A DNA stretch of 64,000 bases. It comes from Rhodanobacteraceae bacterium (lineage in GTDB: Bacteria; Pseudomonadota; Gammaproteobacteria; Xanthomonadales; SZUA-5). Made by a program: the position numbers and the translations under genes. The DNA lies in assembly GCA_016713135.1 (NCBI GenBank), contig JADJPR010000006.1, forward strand, positions 62,001 through 126,000, in the 5' to 3' direction. The notes under the pieces were generated by a model. It was not told where the DNA came from. It saw only the letters and a list, made by a program, of their open reading frames with translations, and searched no databases. Positions 47,901 through 55,630 of the stretch are shown here, piece after piece. Every line of letters starts with the position of its first letter. Positions within the stretch are counted from its first letter, which is position 1.

Positions 47901-48639
47901 AGCCGCCGGCCCCGTTGCCGGAAATGGCCTTGCCGCCGGAATTGGCGATATTGAACTCGCGGACACGGCCGCCAGCGCCGAACAACTCGATCAAGGGGAA
48001 GCTGTTGCCGGACGAAATCAGCGGCCGGGTGCCTGGCGGAACATCGTTGGCGGTGCCGACCAGATCGAGGCCCGCCGCCTCGCCAAACAGCTTCTGCCCG
48101 GGTTCCAGGTCGAAGGTCACATCGTAGGTGCCGGCAAACACGAAAATGGTGTCGCCGTTGGCGTCCATATCGCCGACGCCGGAAGCGCCGTTGAGCGGGG
48201 CGAAGCTGTTGAACGGCGCCGAGCGCGTTCCGTTGCCGCCCGCCGGTGCGCTGTCGTCGACGAACCAGACGGTTTCGCCACTCACGTCGATGCTGACCAG
48301 AGCAGTGCTCGCGCCGGTGGCGTCGCGCACGGTGTACTGGAAGCTGTCGACGCCGCGGAAGCCCGGCACCGGCTGGTAGCTGAAGCTGCCGTCGGCGGCG
48401 ACGATCACGCGCCCGCCAAACTGGCTGAACTCGTCGCTGGACTCGAGCCGGTGAGTCGTTGCATTGAAGCCGGTGTCGTTGGCCAGCAGGCCGGAACCGA
48501 CGGGCACGCTCAACGAGGCATTGACGTTGACACTGTAGCTGTCATTGGCAACCGTGGGCGCCGCGCCGGCGGTGGACGCGGCAGCGCACGCAAGCGCCGC
48601 AGCCAACCAGTGAGAGGACCTGAAGACCGGTGCGGGCAT
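44970..48639 (-). CDS. Large secreted beta-helix protein with N-terminal cadherin-like domain (two frameshifts as read)
   Basis: The start at 48639 has GGGAG upstream and gives a signal peptide (SSHWLAAALACAAASTAGA). A cadherin/VCBS-like domain follows (ANDSYSVNVN... GLLANDTGF ... GSFSYQPVPGFRGVDSFQYTVRD). The rest is a long right-handed parallel beta-helix rich in Asn, Gly and Thr. The frame changes near 46579 (after TTVF; VTGNATALVV resumes) and near 45390 (after SFNNVR; SSFYFSGNGAISG resumes), and ends at AAFPFN. Each break fits the loss of one base, for a corrected length of about 1223 residues. It lacks the FANGFE C-terminal domain of its neighbours. It heads the minus-strand giant cluster, 14 bp before the FG-GAP protein. 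Confidence 0.8.
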
Positions 48640-48783
48640 ACGCGAACTCCCAGTGCCGCGGGCGTGGCGATACACGTCCACGCGGCGCAATCAGTTGTCG
48701 ATTTCACGGTTCGGGCCCCGGCCCTACCGCTCGTCGGACAATACGCCGAATACGTGTCAATGGGAGTACGCACTCTTGCGAAT

Positions 48784-51715
48784 TCAGCGCAGCCAGGGCG
48801 CGTCAGGCTCGCGGTTGTTCCAGCCCAGTTGCGCGGCGGCCGCGCCCAGCACCTTCGACTCGATGCACCCATCCTGGTGCAATGCGCGCAGCGCCGCGAA
48901 CGCGATCGCGGACGCATCCACCTCGAAGAAATCGCGCAGTCCGGCACGGGTGTCGCTGCGGCCAAAGCCGTCGGTGCCGAGCGTGACGTAGCGCCGCGGC
49001 ACCGCGGCGCGGATCAGTTCCGGCAATGCGCGCAGATAGTCGCTGGCGGCGATCACCGGCCCGGAGGTTGCCGCGAGCTGGCGCGAGACATAGGCCACCG
49101 GCGCCGGCTCGTCCCAGCGCACGCGCGCCAGACGCTCGCAGTCGATCGCATCGCGGTGCAGTTCGGTCCCGCTGGTCACGCTCCACACCTGGGCGTCGAC
49201 GCCGAGCTCCGCGAGGAGGTCCGCGGCTTTCAGGGCCTGCGGAAGGATGGCGCCGGAGGCGAGGAGCTGAACCTGGGGACGGCGGGATTCGGGAATGGGG
49301 AACGGGGAATCGGTGGCGGAACGCGCACGACGCCCCTTCAGCTTCCCAGGCCTTCGCCTATTCCCGGATGCGTTGTTGCGGGCCTAACTGCGCAGGAAGC
49401 CGCTTGCGCCGCGAAGCCGTCCGCAACACTCGTAGCTCCCGATCGGTCAGACCCGCAAGAAGGTGGGCCGCCGCGCCACCAATTCCCCATTCCCGAGTCC
49501 CGAGCCCCGGGCTCACGCAGTACATCCCCCTCAGCACGCCCTCCCGCACGCCCGCCGGCATCGACGGCTGCGGGTAGTTCTCGTTGCCAACGGTCAGGTA
49601 ATAGAAGACGTCGTTCTGCTCGCCGAGCATCTCCTCGATGCCGCGCTGCACGATCAGGGCCACCTCGTAGGCGAAGGCCGGGTCGTAGGCGCGGCAGTTC
49701 GGCACGCCGGCGAAGCCGAGATGGCTGGCGCCGTCCTGGTGCTGCAGGCCCTCGCCGCCGAGGGTGGTGCGGCCGCTGGTGGCGCCGAGCAGGAAACCAC
49801 GCGCACGCTGGTCGGCCGCGGCCCAGATCAGATCGCCGACGCGCTGCCAGCCGAACATCGAGTAATAGATGTAGCAGGGCAGCATCGGCAGGTCGTGGGT
49901 CGAATAACTCGTCGCCGCAGCGATCCACGAGCTGATCGCACCGGCTTCGCTGATGCCCTCCTCCAGGATCTGGCCGCTTTTCTCCTCGCGGTAGTAGAGC
50001 ATCGAGCCGAGGTCCTCGGGCTCGTACTGCTGGCCGTGCGGCGCGTAGATGCCGACCTGGCGGAACAGGCTGGCCATACCGAAGGTGCGCGCCTCGTCGG
50101 CGACGATTGGCACCACGCGCGGGCCGAGCGCTGCGTCCTTCAGCAGGTTGCCGAGCATGCGCACCACCGCCATCGTGGTCGACATCTCCTTGGCCTCGGC
50201 CTCCAGCGCAAACTTCGCGAAGGACTCCACCGCGGGCACCGGCAGCTTCTCGCTGCTGCGCGCCCGGCGGCGCGGAAGCTGGCCGCCGAGTGCCGCGCGG
50301 CGCGCGTGCAGGTAGCGCATTTCCGGGCTGTCCTCGGCCGGCTTGTAGAAGCGCAACTGCTCGACCTCGGCATCCGCCAGCGGCAGCCCGAAGCGGTCGC
50401 GGAAGGCACGCAGCTCGTCGATGTCGAGCTTCTTCTGCTGGTGGGTGGTCATGCGGCCCTGGCCGGCCTTGCCCATGCCGAAGCCCTTCATGGTCTTGGC
50501 CAGCACTACGGTCGGTTGGCCCTTGTGCGCCAGTGCGTGGGCATAGGCCGCGTGCAGCTTGCGCGCATCGTGGCCGCCGCGTTTCAGACGATCGATGTCG
50601 CCGTCCGACAGGCCCTCGACCAGCCCCGCGAGCTCCGCGTTCTGGCCGAAAAAGCGCTCGCGGTTGTAGGCGCCGTCGTTGGCGGAGAAGGTCTGGAACT
50701 GGCCGTCGACGGTGTGCGCGAAGGCGCGCAGCAGCTCGCCGCCGGTGTCGCGCGCGAACAGCGCGTCCCAATCGGAGCCCCACAGCACCTTGATCACGTT
50801 CCAGCCAGCGCCGGTGAACAGCGCCTCCAGCTCATCGATCACCCGGCTGTTGCCGCGCACCGGACCGTCGAGGCGCTGCAGATTGCAGTTGATGACGAAG
50901 GTCAGGTTGTCCAGCCGCTCACGCGCGGCGAGCGAGAGCGCGCCGATCGATTCGGGCTCGTCCATCTCGCCATCGCCGAAGAAGCCCCAGACGCGCCGGC
51001 CGTGGGTGGTCGCAAGACCCCGATGTTCGAGATAGCGCAGGAAGCGCGCCTGGTAGATCGCGCTGATCGGACCCAGGCCCATCGAGCCGGTCGGGAACTG
51101 CCAGAAATCCGGCATCAGCCAGGGATGCGGGTAGGAACACAGGCCGGGCGCGCCGATCTCGCGACGGTACCGCGCGAGCCGTTCCTCCGGCAGGAAGCCT
51201 TCGAGGTACGCACGCGCGTAAACACCAGGTGAGGAGTGCGGCTGGAAGTACACCAGGTCCGCGCCGTCCGGGTGGCCGGCGGCCTTGAAGAAATGGTGGA
51301 AGCCCACCTCGAACAAATCGGCCGCTGACGCATAGCTGGCAATATGCCCGCCTAGTTCGCCGGCCTCGGTATTGGCGCGCACCACCATCGCCAGCGCGTT
51401 CCAGCGCATCGCCGCGCCCAAGCGAGCTTCCAGTTCCAGATCGCCGGGGTAGGGCGGCTGCGCCGTGTGCGCAATGGTATTGCAGTAGGGCGTGATGCGC
51501 GCGCGGGCCGACTGCACGCCGCGCGTGAGGGCGTGGTCGGCCAGTCGATCGTAGAGGTACTGCGCGCGCTCCTTGCCGTCAATGTGGACGACCGCGTCGA
51601 GGGCCTCCAGCCATTCGCGCGTTTCCTCGGGATCGGCGTCCGCGACGGTCGGCGTCACCGCCAGCACACGTTCGGCGGCACGGGGAAAATCGCGGTCGTT
51701 TTCGGGGAGGGACAT
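48784..51715 (-). pseudogene. aceE: Pyruvate dehydrogenase E1 (homodimeric type), interrupted by a palindromic element
   Basis: Residues 1 to about 735 align by eye with the thiamine-diphosphate-dependent E1 that decarboxylates pyruvate and acetylates E2: GGHIASYASAADLFEV, SYPHPWLMPDFWQFPTGSMG, FFGDGEMDEPES, INCNLQRLDGPV, DEARTFGM, SYSTHDLP and SGRTTLGGEGLQH. After GVLRGMYCVSPG the frame enters a repeat element and stops at TAG 49358-49360. The remaining C-terminal domain (VQLLASGAILPQ ... VTLGTDGFGRSD ... PDAPWLR) continues in another frame to 48784. The insertion sits at a loop that varies among AceE proteins. Either the gene is broken here or one indel hides an in-frame insertion of about 75 residues. 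E2 and E3 genes are not in the window. The start at 51715 was chosen by length and similarity. Confidence 0.85.
49285..49505. repeat. Gapped palindrome inside aceE, copy D
   Basis: The left arm at about 49285-49318 contains GGGAATGGGGAACGGGGAAT. The right arm at about 49476-49505 contains the complementary CCACCAATTCCCCATTCCCG. About 157 bp lies between them, with no gene. The arms read through as FPIPES-type peptide. The design matches copies A-C but the arm sequence differs. Confidence 0.75.
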
Positions 51716-51878
51716 GCTGCACAGGCTCGACGGAAGCTGGGCGCGAAGACTAGGCTGGAATGGGCCACGGCGGCAGTCTCGCCGAATTCCCTTCGGTCGG
51801 CATCCGTGCACCCACGCCTGGTTCAACGTTTCTGCGCTTGCCCTACGATGCTGCGGCCCAAGGACCGGAGTCACTTTG

Positions 51879-52676
51879 ATGCCTCGATTCCACCAGCATT
51901 CCTGGGCGTGCATGCGATGCCTACTGGCGGGTGTCGCACTGCTGCTGACGGGCGTTCCTGCCACTGCGTCGAGCCTCTACAAGTGCACCACCGCCAGCGG
52001 CGGCGTCATCTATGCAGACCGGCCCTGCGGCCAGACCGGCACGGCCGGCGAAGCCGTCGTGAGCCAACAATCGCTGGGGCAGCCATCGGAAAGCACCGCC
52101 GTCCCCGACGGGGCCGCCCTGACCCGGCGTTGCGCGGCGCCGGTCGGAAAACCCGTTGCCATCAAGGACGCGCTGGAACAGCTGCCGGAGCCGCAGCGCC
52201 TCGCCCTGATGGGCATCGTCCGTGGCATGGTCCTGGCCGGCGTCAAGCGCGAGGATTTCGACGCGATCCAGGCGCACCTCGACGGCCGTGGGACGCTGAT
52301 GCTGTGCCGGGCGGTCGAGGGCGGCTGGCTGGCGCATCGGATCGAGGCAAACGGCCAGGTGTTCAGACTGTCACGCAGCGGGCGCGTCACCGTGCACAAC
52401 GATGCCAACGACCCGGTCACGCTGGCCGGCCGCTGCGGGGATCTGGTGACCGCATGCTTCCAGCCCGGAGTGGCGGGACACTCGCTGGACCAATGCTTCG
52501 CCCATGCGCCGGTTTGCCCTGGCGGCAGGCTGACCCCGGATGCCCGGTGCTGTCCGCAGGCATGCAAGGACGCGTATCGCGAGCGACGGGCGGCGGGTGA
52601 GGATCCGCTGACGGTGTCGACCGAGGTGCTGTTTCCCCGCGAAGGTCCCGGGCAGTCGTGCACGCAGGTGCGCTGA
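51879..52676 (+). CDS. Secreted DUF4124-like, Cys-rich hypothetical protein
   Basis: This 265-residue protein has a signal peptide (MRCLLAGVALLLTGVPATAS) followed by a short DUF4124-type segment, SLYKCTTASGGVIYADRPCG. The remainder is not recognised; it contains about ten cysteines, several in the last 90 residues (CGDLVTACFQPG, VCPGG, CCPQACKDAY), which would suit disulphides in the periplasm. GGAG at 51867-51870 supports the ATG at 51879. It is divergent from aceE across 163 bp. The long in-frame extension upstream to 51573 overlaps aceE and was rejected. Function unknown. Confidence 0.7.
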   Translation: MPRFHQHSWACMRCLLAGVALLLTGVPATASSLYKCTTASGGVIYADRPCGQTGTAGEAVVSQQSLGQPSESTAVPDGAALTRRCAAPVGKPVAIKDALEQLPEPQRLALMGIVRGMVLAGVKREDFDAIQAHLDGRGTLMLCRAVEGGWLAHRIEANGQVFRLSRSGRVTVHNDANDPVTLAGRCGDLVTACFQPGVAGHSLDQCFAHAPVCPGGRLTPDARCCPQACKDAYRERRAAGEDPLTVSTEVLFPREGPGQSCTQVR

Positions 52677-52738
52677 GCGTGCTGGCGTGAACCCAAGGGC
52701 GATCACCGCCGTTCGCTCGGTTGCGGCTGTCGCAAGTG

Positions 52739-52756
52739 TGTAGTAACGTGCCTACA
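52739..52756. promoter_or_regulatory. Operator-like inverted repeat upstream of the Phd/PIN locus
   Basis: TGTAGTAACGTGCCTACA has 5-bp perfect arms and ends 21 bp before the antitoxin start. Antitoxins of this class repress their own promoter by binding such repeats. A weak -35 (TTGCGG) with 17-bp spacing would place the -10 inside the repeat. Confidence 0.5.
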
Positions 52757-52777
52757 TACTCGTTGGAGCGCAAGGTC

Positions 52778-53032
52778 ATGACTGCAACCACCGTGTCCAG
52801 TCGCGAGTTCAACCAGAACGCCAGTGAAGCCAAGAAGGCCGCGAACGAGGGCCCAGTCTTCATCACCGACCGTGGCAAGCCCGCGCATGTGCTGCTTTCG
52901 ATCGAGGACTATCGGCGCTTGATCGGGGCCGGCATGAGCCTCGCGCAAGCGGTCGCGCAGGACGATGCGCCGGATGTGGACTTTGAACCTGCGCGTCTGG
53001 GTCAGATCGCCCGGCCAGCCGAGTTCGATTGA
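52778..53032 (+). CDS. Type II antitoxin, Phd/YefM family
   Basis: This 84-residue protein begins TATTVSSREFNQNASEAKKAA, the standard N-terminal DNA-binding pattern of Phd/YefM antitoxins, followed by PVFITDRGKPAHVLLSIEDYRRL. Its C-terminal half would wrap the partner toxin. The ATG at 52778 was chosen over 52721 because the motif starts there. The stop overlaps the toxin start by one base (TGATG), so the two are translationally coupled. Confidence 0.92.
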   Translation: MTATTVSSREFNQNASEAKKAANEGPVFITDRGKPAHVLLSIEDYRRLIGAGMSLAQAVAQDDAPDVDFEPARLGQIARPAEFD

Positions 53033-53442
53033 TGTACCTGCTCGACACCAACGTGGTGTCGGAGCTGCGCCGGCCACAGCGCGCCAACCCGCGCGTGCTC
53101 GCATGGGCAAACGCGCAAGCGGCGGCGAGTTGCTTCCTGTCAGTGATCAGCCTGCTGGAACTGGAACTGGGTGCGCTGAGGGTGGCGCGCCGGGACGCCG
53201 GACAAGGCGCATTGCTGCGCGAGTGGATCAACGATCAGGTATTGACCCGTTTTGACGGCCGGATCATGGCGGTGGACCTCAAGGTGGCTTTGCGTTGCGC
53301 AAGCCTGCATGTGCCTGACCCGCGCGCCGAGCGCGATGCGCTGATCGCAGCGACCGCGCTGGTGCATGGAATGACGGTAGTCACGCGCAATCTGGCGGAC
53401 TTCGCACCCATCGGAGTCCAGACCCTGAATCCGTGGGACTGA
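53032..53442 (+). CDS. Type II toxin, PIN-domain ribonuclease (VapC/FitB type)
   Basis: This 136-residue protein starts MYLLDTNVVSELRR, placing the first catalytic Asp at residue 5. Further acidic sites are the Glu in SLLELELG, an Asp in ERDALIAATA and the Asp in VVTRNLADF. PIN toxins are Mg-dependent RNases, held inactive by the upstream antitoxin. The ATG at 53032 overlaps the antitoxin stop; the ATT three bases earlier is not needed. It is convergent with the second toxin-antitoxin locus. Confidence 0.92.
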   Translation: MYLLDTNVVSELRRPQRANPRVLAWANAQAAASCFLSVISLLELELGALRVARRDAGQGALLREWINDQVLTRFDGRIMAVDLKVALRCASLHVPDPRAERDALIAATALVHGMTVVTRNLADFAPIGVQTLNPWD

Positions 53443-53483
53443 CCATACCGGGTCATAGGCCGGGTTTGAGGCGCAGTTGAACG

Positions 53484-53517
53484 GAAAGTGGCTTTGATCG
53501 CTTGCGACGTCACTTTC
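53484..53517. terminator. Stem-loop between convergent toxin genes
   Basis: GAAAGTG at 53484-53490 pairs with CACTTTC at 53511-53517, with a 20-nt loop. The right arm overlaps the last bases of the ParE-like gene. There is no T-run, so the terminator role is weakly supported. Confidence 0.3.
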
Positions 53518-53818
53518 AGAGCCTTGTTCGGCTCCTGGCCGGGGGCCATTGCCGCGCAGTGTGGACTAGCGCCAGCACCCACAGGGTGTTTTGATCGACG
53601 TCGATTTCGTACACCAGCCGGTAACTCTCATGCGGAATCCACTCACGAGTGCCGAGGATCGTGCCGGTATGCCCAAGCATGGGGAAATCCGCCAGCCTGA
53701 CGGCAGCGTCGGTGAACAACTGGTCCATTCGCACTGCGGCAGTCAGATCGTCTGCCGCAATGATGTCCCAGATGTCTCCGCGATCCTGCTCGGCCTCGGG
53801 TGTCCAGACAACTTTCAC
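53516..53818 (-). CDS. Type II toxin, RelE/ParE family
   Basis: This 100-residue protein shows the family pattern: VVWTPEAEQDRGDIWDYI-like N terminus (VWTPEAEQDRGDIWDII), a helical stretch, REWIPHESYRLVYEID and VLALVHTARQWP at the end. ParE-type members poison gyrase and RelE-type members cut mRNA; which applies here is not evident. The start is a GTG overlapping the antitoxin stop by 4 bases (GTGA). Confidence 0.9.
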   Translation of the reverse strand: MKVVWTPEAEQDRGDIWDIIAADDLTAAVRMDQLFTDAAVRLADFPMLGHTGTILGTREWIPHESYRLVYEIDVDQNTLWVLALVHTARQWPPARSRTRL

Positions 53819-54093
53819 GCCTGGCCGGTCGCCTTGGCGCGTCGGGCGGCGAATTTGGCTTCGACCTCATCATTGGACTGGCCATGGCCTGCTCGCATGG
53901 AGGTCCGTGCCGCATCGACCTTGCGCTGCAGGAACGCGTCGTACTCGCGGGCCTGGCGCTGGCGCTGTACGAACTCGCGCATCAGCTCCCGCACCACCTG
54001 CGAGGCGGGACGGTGTGCCGCCTCAGCTTCGGCCATGAATTGATCCCGCAAGTCAGGTTCCAGCTTCATCGTGAAAACGGCTTCTTTCGACAT
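53815..54093 (-). CDS. Type II antitoxin, ribbon-helix-helix (ParD/CopG-like)
   Basis: This 92-residue protein has FTMKLEPDLRDQFMAEAEAAHRPASQVVRELMREFV, a ribbon-helix-helix DNA-binding region, followed by a charged helical toxin-binding tail. The ATG at 54093 has GAGGTG a few bases upstream and is preferred to the ATG at 54117, which lies against the operator-like repeat. It is translationally coupled to the ParE-like toxin. Confidence 0.88.
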   Translation of the reverse strand: MSKEAVFTMKLEPDLRDQFMAEAEAAHRPASQVVRELMREFVQRQRQAREYDAFLQRKVDAARTSMRAGHGQSNDEVEAKFAARRAKATGQA

Positions 54094-54119
54094 GGCCACC
54101 TCGCGGGTCCAACTCATGA

Positions 54120-54145
54120 TGACGTAGTATATACGTTGTCACTAC
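54120..54145. promoter_or_regulatory. Promoter/operator of the ParD-ParE-like locus
   Basis: On the minus strand GTAGT and ACTAC flank 12 bp, and nested ACGTA/TACGT arms surround an AT-rich core containing TATACT, a good -10. This AT-rich patch stands out from its surroundings. Autorepression by the antitoxin is likely. Confidence 0.55.
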
Positions 54146-54176
54146 CTCGCATCAGGACCCGGCCGAAAACCCGCCC

Positions 54177-55514
54177 TCAATGGTGCTCATGCCCTCCGGG
54201 CTTCGCCGTCGACACCGGCGCGTGCGCGGGCGGCAACGGTGCGCGGCGCACCGGATTGCCGAAGTCGGGATCGCGGCTGACGCACTGGGCCACGGTGCCG
54301 GACGGGTGGCGGTACCAACCGGGATCGCGGTAATCGCCGGGCGCCAGGTCGTCGCGCACCTTGATGACGCTGAACATGCCGCCCATCTCGAGGTTCCCGA
54401 ACGGACCCTTGCCCATCATCATCGGCAGGGTGTTCTCGGGCCCGGGCATGTGGCCCATGTCGGTGTGGTCCTGGTGCTCGGCCATGCCGTGCTCGCCCAT
54501 CGCCATGTAGCCCGGCAGCATCTTGCGGATCTCGGCCTCGATGCCGCGCTGGTCCACGCCCAGCGTATTTGGCACCTCGTGGCCCATGGCGTTCATCGTG
54601 TGGTGCGACTTGTGGCAGTGGAAGGCCCAGTCGCCGGCCTGGGCGATGAACTCGAGGTCGCGCGTCTGGCCTACGCCGACGATCTCGGTGACCTCGGTGC
54701 GCCACAGGTTCCGCGGCCAGCGTCCGCCATCGCCGCCAGTGACCCAGAAGCGCGGGCCGTGCATGTGGATCGGGTGTTCGTGCATCGACAAATTGGCGAC
54801 GCGGATGCGCACCCGCTCGCCGCTACGCGCCACCAAAGGTTCGATCGCCGGGAACACCTTGGAGTTGAAGGTCCACAGGTCGAACTCGGTCATCACCGAC
54901 GGGTCCGGTCGCCAGGTGCCCGGATGCAGTGCCCAGTTGTGCAACAGGATCGCGTAGTCGCGGTCGATGGGCTCGGGTTCCGGCTCGCGCGGGTGGATGA
55001 TGAACAAACCCATCATGCCCACCGCCATCTGCACCATCTCGTCCGCATGCGGGTGGTACATGTGGGTACCGTGCTGCTTGAGCGTGAACTCGTACTCGTA
55101 AGTCTCGCCGGGCTTGATATGCGGCTGGGTCAGGCCGCCCACGCCGTCCATCCCGGAGGGCAGGTCGATCCCATGCCAGTGGATCGTGGTGTGCTCGGGC
55201 AGCCGGTTGGTCACGTAGATCCGCACCCGGTCGCCCTCGTCGACTTCGATCGTCGGCCCCGGCGTGCTGCCGTTGTAGCCCCAGCACTTCGCCCGCGTGC
55301 CCGGCGCGAACTCGTGCTCGATCTGCTCGGCGACCAGGTGGAAGACCTTGACCCCGTCGACCACTTGGTGGGGCAGGGTCCAGCCATTTGGCGTGCGCAC
55401 CTTGGGATGCCGGCGCTCGCCCCCGGGCGCGGGCTCCTGCGCGAGCGTCGCGACGGGCAGGGCGGCGGCCAGTGTGGCGGCACCGGTGTTGCGGAAGAAA
55501 TCGCGGCGGTTCAT
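54177..55514 (-). CDS. Multicopper oxidase, Tat-exported, Met/His-rich C terminus
   Basis: This 445-residue protein has a twin-arginine signal (NRRDFFRNT) and four copper-binding motifs: HWHG at 112-115, HMYHPH at 151-156, HEHPIHMHG at 245-253 and HCHKSHHTMNAM at 299-310, which supply the type 1 and trinuclear sites. After these comes a Met/His-rich segment (GEHGMAEHQDHTDMGHMPG) that can bind Cu(I). Such periplasmic enzymes oxidise Cu(I) to the less toxic Cu(II). It is the third gene after copA and a TolC-like gene on the same strand, forming a copper-resistance unit. It is shorter than three-domain CueO, so a compact two-domain type is likely. Confidence 0.92.
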   Translation of the reverse strand: MNRRDFFRNTGAATLAAALPVATLAQEPAPGGERRHPKVRTPNGWTLPHQVVDGVKVFHLVAEQIEHEFAPGTRAKCWGYNGSTPGPTIEVDEGDRVRIYVTNRLPEHTTIHWHGIDLPSGMDGVGGLTQPHIKPGETYEYEFTLKQHGTHMYHPHADEMVQMAVGMMGLFIIHPREPEPEPIDRDYAILLHNWALHPGTWRPDPSVMTEFDLWTFNSKVFPAIEPLVARSGERVRIRVANLSMHEHPIHMHGPRFWVTGGDGGRWPRNLWRTEVTEIVGVGQTRDLEFIAQAGDWAFHCHKSHHTMNAMGHEVPNTLGVDQRGIEAEIRKMLPGYMAMGEHGMAEHQDHTDMGHMPGPENTLPMMMGKGPFGNLEMGGMFSVIKVRDDLAPGDYRDPGWYRHPSGTVAQCVSRDPDFGNPVRRAPLPPAHAPVSTAKPGGHEHH

Positions 55515-55562
55515 GGGGGTGGGAGTTGGCGGCAGTGCTTGGAGTTCGAGGCCAGCAGGGTC

Positions 55563-55630
55563 AAAGGTGAAACGTAAAACGTCAAACTGGCCCGGCGCCC
55601 ATTGACGTTTCCCATTTCACTTTTCACCTT
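55563..55630. repeat. Gapped palindrome with A-rich arms, copy E
   Basis: AAGGTGAAACGTAAAACGTC at 55564-55583 pairs with GACGTTTCCCATTTCAC plus TTTTCACCTT at 55604-55630 (imperfect, 6-nt bulge). The right arm contains the last codons and the stop of the TolC-like gene. It divides that gene from the oxidase. Confidence 0.65.

Noticed and set aside
48755..48760. Perfect -35 hexamer (TTGACA on the minus strand) upstream of the beta-helix giant gene
   Set aside because: No acceptable -10 at 16-18 bp spacing, so it was not called as a promoter.
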